Positions 35,985 to 43,890 of a stretch of 64,000 nucleotides of DNA are shown here, in pieces. The notes under the pieces are model-generated. The model was not told the DNA's origin. It worked only from the letters and a program-made list of their open reading frames with translations, and did not search any database. Both the position numbers and the translations under genes were made by a program. Position 1 is the first letter of the stretch. Every line of letters begins with the position of its first letter. Source of the DNA: Myxococcus fulvus (GTDB taxonomy: Bacteria > Myxococcota > Myxococcia > Myxococcales > Myxococcaceae); assembly GCF_900111765.1 (NCBI RefSeq), contig NZ_FOIB01000004.1:372001-436000 (forward strand), written 5' to 3'.

Positions 35985-36506
35985 CTACCAGCGCGTCAAG
36001 CGCACCCGGGACGACACCTCGCACGCGCGCGCGTAGGACTCGAAGGCGCTCGCCTGCAGGAACACCACCTGCGCGCCCCCCAGTCGCAGCGAGGCCTGGC
36101 TGAACAGCGGCGTCGAGCGCCCCGGCACAATCAACACCCCCTCCACGAAGGTGCCGCCGTGGCTCTCCAGGTCCGTCACGCTCCACACCTCGGTGTGCGG
36201 TTCCGGACGGAAGCGCGCGTGCTGCCGCGACACGGTGGCCTCGGGCAGGACGATGTCGCACTCGGGGCTGCGGCCCACCATCACCTCGGGCCCTCGGCCG
36301 GGGAAGCGCGGACACAGCTCGAACACCACGGGCTCCACGACTCGGGATGGAATCGGCACCTTCAGCGTCGGCGGCTCCACCTGCGCCACGGAGCGAGGGC
36401 GGCTCGGCATGGAGTCCCACACCAACACGGGCCACCCGACCTCCCGCAGCAGGGCCTCGCGGTCCTCCTGGAGCCGGGACATCAGCGAGGACAGACGGTG
36501 GAGCAC
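35985..36506 (-). CDS. FHA-domain protein
   Basis: 173 residues from the GTG at 36506, which has a good Shine-Dalgarno (GGAGG) 7 bases before it; a GTG at 36551 would add 15 residues. The forkhead-associated domain covers about 75-160: VMVGRSPECDIVLPEATVS, then SRQHARF and LESHGGTFVEG. No enzymatic domain is attached. It starts 75 bases after the lipoprotein gene, so it may be the fifth gene of the sigma-factor operon. It would bind phosphothreonine peptides from a Ser/Thr kinase. Confidence 0.85.
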   Translation of the reverse strand: MLHRLSSLMSRLQEDREALLREVGWPVLVWDSMPSRPRSVAQVEPPTLKVPIPSRVVEPVVFELCPRFPGRGPEVMVGRSPECDIVLPEATVSRQHARFRPEPHTEVWSVTDLESHGGTFVEGVLIVPGRSTPLFSQASLRLGGAQVVFLQASAFESYARACEVSSRVRLTRW

Positions 36507-36580
36507 GACGAGCCCTCCAGGCCGGGAAGGTGTGCACGCAAACCTGTGCACGCCCCCTCGCCCTGTCCACCCCCCTCACT

Positions 36581-37858
36581 TCACTCCACGGTTCCGCAGG
36601 CGCTCGCCAGCGAGAGGATGTCGGAGTCGTAGTGCAGCGCCAGCGTGCCGGACGACTCGATGTGGCGCACGAAGACGGAGCCGAACACCTCCGCGTTGCC
36701 GCTGAGCGTCAGCGTGGCGCCGGGCGCGTAGAGGTTTCCCGCGAGCACGCTGCCCGCGGAGATGCCCAGCGTCCCCGTCCCCGCGGAGTACACGCGCACC
36801 CTCGCCGGCGCGTCCACGGACCCCAGCAGGAGCTGTCCGGCCACCGTCATGTCGCCGCCCACGAACAAATCCAGCTCCCCCGGCGGCACCACCTCCACCG
36901 AGAGCCGCTCGCCGATGACGACGCTGTCCCGCACGAAGAGCGCGGTGCGCTCGCGCACCACGAGGTTCAGGCGGCCCTGACCCTCGATGCCCGTCAGGAA
37001 GAAGCGCCCGCACGGCAGCTCCAGCGTGCGCTCGCCGGTGAAGCCCTGCAGCGCCGAGGGCTCCAGGCCGATGACTTCGTTGTGGTTCTCGCGGGCGTGG
37101 TTGGCGATGAGACCCTGGATGTCCACCACCGACGCGGTGTCCCCGCACGCGCACGGCGACACCGAGTCCACCGGCTCGCGCAGCACCTCGGCGGCCGTCA
37201 CCGTGCCGGACATGCTGCGCTCCGCGGGCACCGCCAGCTTGCCCGCCACGCTCAGCGACGCGAGCCCCACGTCACCGCGCACCCACGCGTCCCCCGTCAC
37301 CTGCGCGGACACGTTGCCGCTGAGCGGACCACCGCTGTACAGCCCGCCTCCCACCGACAGGCCGCGCCCCAGCAGGATGCCGTCCGCGCCGCCCGCGCTC
37401 AGCCCGCCGCCAATCGTCAGCGTGTCGTTGGCCGCGACGCCGCCGTTGGTCGCCACCGCGCCGCCCTTGCCGCCCGGCACGTACTTGCCCAGCGAGCTCC
37501 TGAACGCATCCGTGGTGAGCGACGCGCTGAAGGCCAGCCGCTCGCACGAGCACAGCGCGTAGCGGAAGGCCCGCTCGGCCAGGTGCCCGCTGCACACCTT
37601 CGCGCCCGTGAGGCTGTCGCCCACCAGCAGCAGCGGCCCCGTGGACGCGCAGAAGGCGGTGTGGTCATCGGCGGGCTCCTCGCCCTCGCCCGTCGTCGGC
37701 CCACCGTCCGACGAGGCCACCGGCCCCGCGTCGTTGCGGGGCGTGTCGATGAAGGCCACCGGGTCCTTCACCTCGCACGCGCTCCAGGCGCCCACCAGCC
37801 CCAGCACGCAGAGGACCTTCGTCCCGGACTTCCACGGCGACACGTTGGCGCGACTCAT
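36581..37858 (-). CDS. Lipoprotein with beta-helical, DUF7305-like repeat domain
   Basis: 425 residues. The signal is VLCVLGLVGAWSACE, followed by an acidic linker. From residue 120 onward there are rows of short, regularly spaced beta-strands rich in Gly, Val and Ser (LTIGGGLSAGG, DAWVRGDVGLASLSVAG, FVGGDMTVAGQLLLG). The end of the protein resembles the bactofilin- or choice-of-anchor-like DUF7305 domain found in pilus-associated proteins. A Cys-containing segment (CACGD) interrupts it. Its start overlaps the TPR gene by 4 bases. Confidence 0.65.
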   Translation of the reverse strand: MSRANVSPWKSGTKVLCVLGLVGAWSACEVKDPVAFIDTPRNDAGPVASSDGGPTTGEGEEPADDHTAFCASTGPLLLVGDSLTGAKVCSGHLAERAFRYALCSCERLAFSASLTTDAFRSSLGKYVPGGKGGAVATNGGVAANDTLTIGGGLSAGGADGILLGRGLSVGGGLYSGGPLSGNVSAQVTGDAWVRGDVGLASLSVAGKLAVPAERSMSGTVTAAEVLREPVDSVSPCACGDTASVVDIQGLIANHARENHNEVIGLEPSALQGFTGERTLELPCGRFFLTGIEGQGRLNLVVRERTALFVRDSVVIGERLSVEVVPPGELDLFVGGDMTVAGQLLLGSVDAPARVRVYSAGTGTLGISAGSVLAGNLYAPGATLTLSGNAEVFGSVFVRHIESSGTLALHYDSDILSLASACGTVE

Positions 37859-38703
37859 CGACCTGAGACCTCCTGCAGCCGCTTCCGGGCCGATACGGCA
37901 TGGGGCGAATCGGGGTGGCGCGCGAGGAACGCCTCCAACGCGCGCACCTCGCCGTCCCGGTCACCCAGCGCGCGCAGCGCCTCGGTGACGCCGTGGCTCG
38001 CCTCTTCTTCCAACAGGCCCCCGGGCCAGCCCTTCAGGGCCTCCTGGTACTGGCGCAGCGCCCCGCGCGCATCGCCCAGGTGCTCCAGCCTCAACGCGCC
38101 CGAGGCCACGCGCGCGACGTACGCGGACATGCCCTGGGGCTCGGCACGGATGACGCGCAGGTAGAGCGCCTCGGCCGCCTTCCACTGCCCGGTGGCCCGA
38201 TGCGCGTTGGCCCGGCGCAGCAGGTCCTCCGGCGCGGGCGCGGCGGACGGCGCGCTCATCCGGGGCTTCACCGGAGCGATGGGCTCCGGAGCGACCGCAT
38301 CGGGCAACTGCGGAGCGGCCACCTCGGGCATCGGAGGCACGGACCGCTCACGCGCGACCGCCTCGGGCACCGACGGCACGGGCACGACGGGCTCGGCGCG
38401 GGGCATCATCGGCGGCGAGGGAGCGATGACCGCGGTGTCCTCCGGAGCAGGAGGCTCCTGGCGACGCCAGAGCTGCCAGGTCGCGACCGCGGCGGCGCCC
38501 ACCACGAGCAGGGCCCCGCCCATCCACCAGTGCGGCCGATGTCGACGACGCGGCGGCGGCGACGGCGCGTCCATGGCGGCCAGGAGCGCGGCCTGCACCA
38601 GCGCGGCGGACTTCTGCCGCGACAGCCGGCGCGCGGGTCCAGAGCCGTCATCCAACGGCGCGAGCAGCTCGTTCGGCCCGTCCTCATCCACGAGCCGACT
38701 CAT
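37855..38703 (-). CDS. TPR-containing single-pass membrane protein, candidate partner of the sigma factor
   Basis: 282 residues from the ATG at 38703, overlapping the sigma factor stop. The first 60 residues are cytoplasmic; a membrane helix follows (WWMGGALLVVGAAAVATWQL), then a Pro-rich linker, then TPR-like helices at 165-280 (ANAHRATGQWKAAEALYLRV and DARGALRQYQEALKGWP). The topology, with a short cytoplasmic domain encoded directly after the sigma gene, is that of an anti-sigma factor, although no ZAS or other known anti-sigma motif is visible. Confidence 0.75.
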   Translation of the reverse strand: MSRLVDEDGPNELLAPLDDGSGPARRLSRQKSAALVQAALLAAMDAPSPPPRRRHRPHWWMGGALLVVGAAAVATWQLWRRQEPPAPEDTAVIAPSPPMMPRAEPVVPVPSVPEAVARERSVPPMPEVAAPQLPDAVAPEPIAPVKPRMSAPSAAPAPEDLLRRANAHRATGQWKAAEALYLRVIRAEPQGMSAYVARVASGALRLEHLGDARGALRQYQEALKGWPGGLLEEEASHGVTEALRALGDRDGEVRALEAFLARHPDSPHAVSARKRLQEVSGR

Positions 38704-39344
38704 GCCGCACCTCCCTCCGGAGCGCCACCCGCGTCCGTGGCCAGCGCGCGCAACGCCGTGCGACCCAGCCGCAGGCGGCTGCGAATCGTCTCGAAGGGAA
38801 TCCCCAGCTCGTCCGACACCTCCGGCACGCTCATGCCGAGCACATGGTGCAGCACCATCGCATGCCGCTGCTCGTCGGGGATACGGTCCAGCAACATCAC
38901 CATGCGCCGGCGGTGGACGTACTCGTCCGGCGGCGCGTCCTCGGACGGCACCGCCATCAGCTCCGCCGGCTCCTCGCCGCGGCGGGCCTCGGTGCCCCGG
39001 AGGCGCCGGAGCCACGCGAACGTGGTCCTCGCTACCACCCGGTCCGCCCACGAGTGGAACTGCCCCTCTCCCCGGTACGAGGGCAGCCCCCGGAGCAGCG
39101 CGATGAGCGACTCCTGGGCGATGTCCTCCACGTCCCCATCGCCGTGCACCAGGTAGCGCACCAGGTTGCGCACCCGGGGCAAGAGCTCCAGCAGCAAGGA
39201 CTCGGCGGCCTCCTTCCGCCCCTGGATGGCCGCCTGGATGCGCGGGTCCACTCCAGGTCTTGCCCTGCCGATGGCTTCCGGACCCGTGCTCGTCATCGGC
39301 TCCATGGAGGGAGGTCGAGGCGAAAACGGGTCATCACCACTCAT
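38700..39344 (-). CDS. ECF-type RNA polymerase sigma factor
   Basis: 214 residues. Region 2 is seen at about 55-115 (DVEDIAQESLIALLRGLPSY then FHSWADRVVARTTFAWLRRL) and region 4 at about 150-200 (LDRIPDEQRHAMVLHHVLGM and GIPFETIRSRLRLGRTAL). There is no region 1.1 or 3. An N-terminal tail of about 30 residues is rich in Pro and Gly. Overlaps of 4 bases on both sides tie it to the outer-membrane-like gene before it and the TPR membrane protein after it. Confidence 0.92.
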   Translation of the reverse strand: MSGDDPFSPRPPSMEPMTSTGPEAIGRARPGVDPRIQAAIQGRKEAAESLLLELLPRVRNLVRYLVHGDGDVEDIAQESLIALLRGLPSYRGEGQFHSWADRVVARTTFAWLRRLRGTEARRGEEPAELMAVPSEDAPPDEYVHRRRMVMLLDRIPDEQRHAMVLHHVLGMSVPEVSDELGIPFETIRSRLRLGRTALRALATDAGGAPEGGAA

Positions 39345-40441
39345 GGCAGCAGCACCAGCGCCAGGGATGCCCTGGGCCGGATGGCCCAGCCCTGATTGCG
39401 CGGCACGAAGTTTCCGTTCTCGGAGTAACCCAGCTCGGGCCGCCCCACCGCCGCGTCAGCGGCCACGGACAGCTCCAAGGCGAGCAGCCGCGAGAAGCTC
39501 CACCGCAGGGACGTGTCGGGCCCCACCAGCAGCGCGGGGATGAAGCGCGGCTTGGCGGCCTGGATGCCCTGGAAGTACGACTCCGTGCTGCGGCCGAAGA
39601 GCAACAGGCCCGCTCCCGCGCCCAGGCCCCAGCGCAGGCTGCCCCGCTCCAGCAGCGGGAAGTCCAACCACAGCCCGCCCGAGTACTGCTCCAGCTTCAC
39701 GTCGGTGCGCCCATCCGGGAGCATGCGCGCCAGGCTCAGCGACAGCAGCAGCCGCAGCCGCGCCGAGGGGAACTCCCACCCCGAGCCAATCAGGAGCCCC
39801 TGGTGGCCGGAGTCGGTGTACCCATCCAGCGCGGCGAGCCCGCCCACCAACACCTGCCACCGCAGGGAGCGCGAGTCCTTCGAGGCCGGCGGGTAGGTCC
39901 ACAGCTCCGGGGGCACGACGACGGGACCGGACTCGGGCTCGAGCACGGGCACGGGGGGCGCGACGGCCTCCACCACCTCGCCCAGGGGCGTGCCCGCCTC
40001 CACCGCGCGCAGGGCGGAGCGCACCACGAGCGCCACGGCCTCGGCGCCCGCGGACCACTCGAGCGCGCCGGGTCGTCCCTCCAGCTTCGCGGTGCGCACG
40101 AAGAGGTGGCGGCTGCCGGGCTCGGCGAAGTGGACGCGCAGCTCGGAGCCGGAGCGCTGGAACCAGAGCACGGCGCGGGCCTGGTGCGCGTCCGCGAGCG
40201 CCACGGCGGAGCGCCACTGGGCCTGGGGCGGGCCGTCCAGTGAAGGGCCCGGCATGGCGCGCAGCTCCACGGGCAAGTCACTGCTCTGTCCGCGCACGCG
40301 CTCGAGCAGGGCGCCGTCCTCCTCGGAGGCGATGCGCGCCACGGCCAGCCATGCGCCGCCGCCGTCCTCCGCGCGAACCTCCACGCCCAGGCACAGGGCG
40401 GCGACGAGCCCCAGCCGAATCAACACGACGCCCGATGCCAT
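39341..40441 (-). CDS. Secreted / outer-membrane beta-rich protein heading the sigma operon
   Basis: 366 residues. The signal peptide is GLVAALCLGVEVRA. Residues 30-180 form an alpha/beta region with ARAVLWFQRSGSELRVHFAE, and the last 170 residues have alternating strands (LRWGLGAGAGLLLFGRS and WSFSRLLALELSVAADAA) that look like an eight-strand outer-membrane barrel. The family is not recognised. It is the first gene of an operon with a sigma factor, so it may be the envelope sensor or the target of that regulon. Confidence 0.6.
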   Translation of the reverse strand: MASGVVLIRLGLVAALCLGVEVRAEDGGGAWLAVARIASEEDGALLERVRGQSSDLPVELRAMPGPSLDGPPQAQWRSAVALADAHQARAVLWFQRSGSELRVHFAEPGSRHLFVRTAKLEGRPGALEWSAGAEAVALVVRSALRAVEAGTPLGEVVEAVAPPVPVLEPESGPVVVPPELWTYPPASKDSRSLRWQVLVGGLAALDGYTDSGHQGLLIGSGWEFPSARLRLLLSLSLARMLPDGRTDVKLEQYSGGLWLDFPLLERGSLRWGLGAGAGLLLFGRSTESYFQGIQAAKPRFIPALLVGPDTSLRWSFSRLLALELSVAADAAVGRPELGYSENGNFVPRNQGWAIRPRASLALVLLP

Positions 40442-40553
40442 GAACGCGAGGCTAACGTTTCGCGTGTGGCCGAAGGAAGCCCCCGGGTTCCCCGGACCTG
40501 GAGATCAGCAGGTGCATCGGAAAAGACGCGCCGCGCCTGCAATCTCGGGCGGA

Positions 40554-40584
40554 CAGGCGACACTTTCCCTCGTGCCGTCGCCTG
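40554..40584. terminator. 8-bp inverted repeat after the dipeptidase gene
   Basis: CAGGCGAC at 40554-40561 and GTCGCCTG at 40577-40584 are perfect complements around 15 bases. The site lies just after the minus-strand stop of the M19 dipeptidase (40603) and before the sigma operon. It is a candidate terminator without a T-tract. Confidence 0.4.
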
Positions 40585-40602
40585 CCCTCGCGCGGCGTGG
40601 AA

Positions 40603-41856
40603 TCAGCGCTGGACGCTCGGGGGTGAGCGCAGCTCGCGGCTGACAGCCTCCGCGTCGCGGAAGACGCGCAGCAGGTTGCCGCCCAGGATTTTGTGGAGCT
40701 GCTCCCGCGTGTAGCCCCGGGCGAGCAGCGCCTCGGTGATGCGCGGCAGGTCCGCCACCGAGTCGAGTCCCTGCGGCGCGGAGTTGATGCCGTCGAAGTC
40801 CGAGCCCAGGCCCACGTGGTCCACGCCGGCCACCTTCGCGATGTGGTCGATGTGGTCGATGACGGCCTTGAGCGGAGGACGCGGCACCTTGGCGGCCCAC
40901 TCCCAGCCGGCCTGGGACTGGGCGCGGAAGCGCGTGACGGGGTCGGAGTTCTTGTGCTTCGCCTCCACCGCGGCCAGGGCGGCGCCGCGCTCCGCCGACA
41001 TGGCGGCGTAGGCCTTGCGGTAGTCGTCGTCGACGAAGGCGGAGAAGAAGTTCACCATGACGACGCCGCGGTTGGCGGCCACGGCCTTGAGCATCTCGTC
41101 CGTCATGTTGCGCGGGTGGTCCGTGAGCGCGCGGGCGGACGAGTGCGAGGCAATCACGGGCGCGCGCGTCACCTTCAGCGTGTCGAAGAACGTCTTGTCG
41201 GACACGTGCGAGACGTCCACGAGCATGCCCAGCCGGTTCATCTCCCGCACCACGTCGCGGCCGAAGTCGGTGAGGCCGTCGTGGTGCTTCACGGTGGTGT
41301 CGGTGATGTCGCCCGACGAGTCGGCCCACTCGTTCGTGTTGGACCAGGTGAGCGTCATGTAGCGCACGCCCAGGCGGTAGAAGTCGCGCAGCACGCCCAG
41401 GTCGTTCTGGATGGCGTGGCCGCCCTCGACGCCGAGCAGCGTGGCCAGCTTCTTCTGTTTGCCGGAGCGCGCGGCGACGATGTCCTTCGACGACAGCGCG
41501 AGCACCATCTGGTCGGGGTGCCGCTCCACCGCGGTGTGCACCGAGTCGATGATGCGCAGCGCCTGGTGCGTGTAGCGGCCGGCGTACTCCTTGGGCTCCA
41601 CCCAGATGGAGAAGAAGGCCGCGCCCAGGTTGCCCTCCCGCGCGCGCGTCAGGTCGAGGTGGCCCTGGCCATTGGGCGGCTTGGAGCCCACGTCGAAGCC
41701 CTCGTTGAGCATGCGCAGGGGCGTGTCCACATGGGTGTCGATGATGAGCGCCGAGTCATGGATGGCGCGGGCCTTGGCGGAGACGGGCGCGGGCTCGGCG
41801 GCGAGCGACGGGGAGGTTCCCAGGACGACCAGGGCGGCGAGGACGGAGCGGTTCAC
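40603..41856 (-). CDS. Secreted M19 membrane dipeptidase (renal dipeptidase family)
   Basis: 417 residues from the GTG at 41856, which has GAGGTG 6 bases upstream and gives a clean signal peptide (SVLAALVVLGTSPSLAAE); an ATG at 41901 would only add a polar tail. Zinc-site motifs are IDTHVDTP, EGGHAI, DVSHVSDKTF, ASHSSARAL and DHVGLGSDFDG, the full M19 set. It cleaves dipeptides, including D-amino-acid-containing ones, probably in the periplasm. It lies near an MBL hydrolase and the C69 dipeptidase. Confidence 0.93.
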   Translation of the reverse strand: MNRSVLAALVVLGTSPSLAAEPAPVSAKARAIHDSALIIDTHVDTPLRMLNEGFDVGSKPPNGQGHLDLTRAREGNLGAAFFSIWVEPKEYAGRYTHQALRIIDSVHTAVERHPDQMVLALSSKDIVAARSGKQKKLATLLGVEGGHAIQNDLGVLRDFYRLGVRYMTLTWSNTNEWADSSGDITDTTVKHHDGLTDFGRDVVREMNRLGMLVDVSHVSDKTFFDTLKVTRAPVIASHSSARALTDHPRNMTDEMLKAVAANRGVVMVNFFSAFVDDDYRKAYAAMSAERGAALAAVEAKHKNSDPVTRFRAQSQAGWEWAAKVPRPPLKAVIDHIDHIAKVAGVDHVGLGSDFDGINSAPQGLDSVADLPRITEALLARGYTREQLHKILGGNLLRVFRDAEAVSRELRSPPSVQR

Positions 41857-41927
41857 GCAAGGCACCTCGGGACGGCGGGACGGATGGGCGCACTCTTTCA
41901 TGGAGCCCGGAGGGGGTGAAGTGGCGC

Positions 41928-42824
41928 TCAGGGACGCGCGCCCTGCGCCGCCACGCCCAGGCCCGTGTAGACGGTCTCCAGCCAGCGGTCCGTCTTCACG
42001 TGCCCTTCACCGAAGCCCTTGAACTTCTCCGGCAGGCCCTCGGCCTTCACCTGCTCCAGCGTCTTGCCCGCGACCTTCTTGCGCCGCACGAGCGTCGTCG
42101 TCTCGCGCAGCATGGCGACGAAGCGTTCCAGTTCCTCGCGGCCACTGAGCTGTCCGTGGCCCGGGATGATGCGCACGCCGGGAGGCAGGCCCGCGAGCAG
42201 GGCCTCCGCGTTGCGCACGTAGCCCTCCACGTTGCCGCCCGCCTCCAGGTCGATGACGGGGAAGCGGTCCGCGAAGAAGAGGTCGCCGGTGTGCAGGACG
42301 TTGCTGCCCACGAAGAGCACCACGCTGTCGCCGTCCGTGTGGCCCGCGGGCAGGTGCGTCAGGCGCACCTCCTCGCCGTTGAACCAGAGGCTCAGGCTCT
42401 GCTGGAAGGTGACGACGGGACGCGCGTGCTCGGGCGCGGGGGGCAGCGTCTCGCCGCGGCGCGTCCTGGGCTTGGACATGCGCTCGCGCACGGCGGCGTG
42501 GGCGATGAGCGTCGCCTCGCGGCCGAAGGCGGCGTTGCCTCCGGTGTGGTCGCTGTGCACGTGCGTGTTGACCACGTAGGCCAGCCGCTGCTTGCCGAGC
42601 TTCTTGAGGGCCGCGCGCAGCTTGTCGGCGAGGGGCGCGAACTCGGTGTCCACCATGAGCTGACCGTCCGGCCCCACGGAGACGGCGATGTTGCCGCCCG
42701 CTCCCTGGAGCAGGTGGATGTTGCCCGCCACCGGCGTCGCGCGCACCTCCACCTGGGAGAAGTCGCGCTCCTGCGAGAGCGCGAGACACGGCAACAGGAC
42801 GAGCACGGCGGCGACGGCCTTCAT
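41928..42824 (-). CDS. Secreted metallo-beta-lactamase-fold hydrolase
   Basis: 298 residues from the ATG at 42824. The signal peptide is AVAAVLVLLPCLALSQE. The metal motif is THVHSDHTGGN (HxHxDH), with further ligands in LPAGHTDGDS, LHTGDLFFADRFP and IIPGHGQ. The pattern resembles the SoxH/quinoprotein-relay branch of MBL proteins rather than a true beta-lactamase. It is upstream of the dipeptidase gene on the same strand with a gap of 71 bases. Confidence 0.9.
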   Translation of the reverse strand: MKAVAAVLVLLPCLALSQERDFSQVEVRATPVAGNIHLLQGAGGNIAVSVGPDGQLMVDTEFAPLADKLRAALKKLGKQRLAYVVNTHVHSDHTGGNAAFGREATLIAHAAVRERMSKPRTRRGETLPPAPEHARPVVTFQQSLSLWFNGEEVRLTHLPAGHTDGDSVVLFVGSNVLHTGDLFFADRFPVIDLEAGGNVEGYVRNAEALLAGLPPGVRIIPGHGQLSGREELERFVAMLRETTTLVRRKKVAGKTLEQVKAEGLPEKFKGFGEGHVKTDRWLETVYTGLGVAAQGARP

Positions 42825-42928
42825 GGAACCTCCAGACGGCGGGTGACGCGGCACGGCGCGTCTTAGCAAATGCCCCGCGATTTCATTCCCGAGCCCGACA
42901 CGGTTCGTCCCCGCGTCCACCGTGACGC

Positions 42929-42943
42929 TCTCGCGTCGCGAGA
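42929..42943. promoter_or_regulatory. Near-perfect palindrome in a divergent intergenic region
   Basis: TCTCGCG T CGCGAGA is a 15-base palindrome in the 306-base region between the divergent MBL hydrolase and the small-protein/comEA pair. Its form suits a dimeric repressor or activator site. The rest of that region holds the sigma-54-type promoter at 43035 and no convincing gene. Confidence 0.3.
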
Positions 42944-43034
42944 AGCCGCTGGAGTCCCGCTGCCCGTCCTCGCGGTGGGACGGTTCGCGCGCACACGCAC
43001 GGTGGCGAAACCACCTCTTCAGAGGGAGCACGCG

Positions 43035-43051
43035 CTGGCACGACGGCTGCT
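43035..43051 (+). promoter_or_regulatory. Sigma-54 (-24/-12) promoter candidate
   Basis: The sequence CTGGCACGACGGCTGCT matches the consensus YTGGCACGrNNNTTGCW at every fixed position but one (C for the first T of TTGC), with the exact GG-to-GC spacing. It points toward the small protein gene at 43131, about 80 bases downstream. Myxobacteria have many sigma-54 activators. The activator site for this promoter is not identified. Confidence 0.6.
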
Positions 43052-43130
43052 CATGCCGGAGTCGACCTCAGGCGGTCGAACGAATGAGGCGGTCCGCGCC
43101 GTGGTGGCGCGGTGTCGAGTGTGGAGGCGG

Positions 43131-43382
43131 ATGATGCTGATGGCGGGGAAGCGACTGGCGGTGTTCTCCATTCGTGAGGGCAAGGGCGGGAGCATCTGGG
43201 TGAGGGCGGGGAGCGCGTTCGTGAACAAGGACGGCTCGCTCAACGTGCTGCTGGATGTGCTGCCCCTGGACGGCAAGCTGCACGTGCGGGAGGCGGCGGA
43301 GAAGCGCGAGACACCGGGCATGGGCGGGCGCTACGCGGGCGAGGTGGGCCTGGACGCCGCGCCCGCGGGTGGCCACTCGTGA
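43131..43382 (+). CDS. Small conserved-looking protein, function unknown
   Basis: 83 residues from the ATG at 43131 or the adjacent ATG at 43134, both behind GGAGG. The core WVRAGSAFVNKDGSLNVLL then LPLDGKLHVRE resembles small cytoplasmic proteins seen in several Proteobacteria, whose role I do not know. Its stop overlaps the GTG of the ComEA-like gene (GTGA), so the two are translationally coupled. The sigma-54-like promoter lies just upstream. Confidence 0.7.
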   Translation: MMLMAGKRLAVFSIREGKGGSIWVRAGSAFVNKDGSLNVLLDVLPLDGKLHVREAAEKRETPGMGGRYAGEVGLDAAPAGGHS

Positions 43383-43732
43383 GGGCCGCGTGGACGGCGC
43401 TGCTCGTGGGCCTCTGGGTGGGGTGGCCCGACACGGCGGAGGCGGCAAGGCCACGCCACCAGTTCACGGGCGTGGTGAACCTCAACGAGGCCTCGGCCTC
43501 ACAGCTCGACCTGCTCCCGGGCATCGGTGAGAAGGCGGCGCAGCGCATCATCCAGCATCGGGAGAAACGCCGCTTCCAACGCGTGGAGGAGCTCGTGCGG
43601 GTGAAGGGCTTCGGCAAGAAGAAGTTCCTCAAGCTCAAGCCCCACCTCGCGCTCGACGGCCCCACCACCCTGAGGGTGGAGCAGGTCCTCATGCCCGCTG
43701 ACGGAAAGGAGGTGGTCGCCACGAACAACTGA
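43379..43732 (+). CDS. comEA: ComEA-like secreted helix-hairpin-helix DNA-binding protein
   Basis: 117 residues from the GTG at 43379. A signal peptide (WTALLVGLWVGWPDTAEA) is followed by the ComEA helix-hairpin-helix pair: VNLNEASASQLDLLPGIGEK, then RFQRVEELVRVKGFGKKKF. In Gram-negative bacteria ComEA is a periplasmic DNA ratchet in transformation. The product is close to the size of proteobacterial ComEA. The coupling to an unknown 83-residue protein and to a sigma-54-type promoter is unusual. Confidence 0.85.
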   Translation: MRAAWTALLVGLWVGWPDTAEAARPRHQFTGVVNLNEASASQLDLLPGIGEKAAQRIIQHREKRRFQRVEELVRVKGFGKKKFLKLKPHLALDGPTTLRVEQVLMPADGKEVVATNN

Positions 43733-43759
43733 CGCAACGAGTCCATTCTTTCGGGAAAG

Positions 43760-43801
43760 GTCGCCGCCCGGGTTTTCTCCCTTCGTGGCCCGGGCGGCGA
43801 C
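43760..43801 (+). terminator. Perfect 13-bp hairpin after comEA
   Basis: GTCGCCGCCCGGG at 43760-43772 and CCCGGGCGGCGAC at 43789-43801 are perfect complements around a 16-base loop. It starts 27 bases after the comEA stop. It is the strongest hairpin candidate for ending that transcript; the loop is T-rich but no T-run follows the stem. Confidence 0.6.
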
Positions 43802-43852
43802 TGCTGAGTGAGGGGGCAAGCCCGGGGACGACCCGGCACATCGCAACGGACG

Positions 43853-43880
43853 TTTGTATCCGGGCCCTGGCTGGTAGAGC
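43853..43880 (+). promoter_or_regulatory. Possible promoter of the C69 dipeptidase gene
   Basis: A TTTGTA box at 43853-43858 and a TAGAGC box at 43875-43880 are 16 bases apart. The ATG at 43891 follows the -10 box by only 10 bases, and no Shine-Dalgarno is present, so the mRNA would be leaderless or nearly so. Confidence 0.3.
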
Positions 43881-43890
43881 ATCCGCCGCC

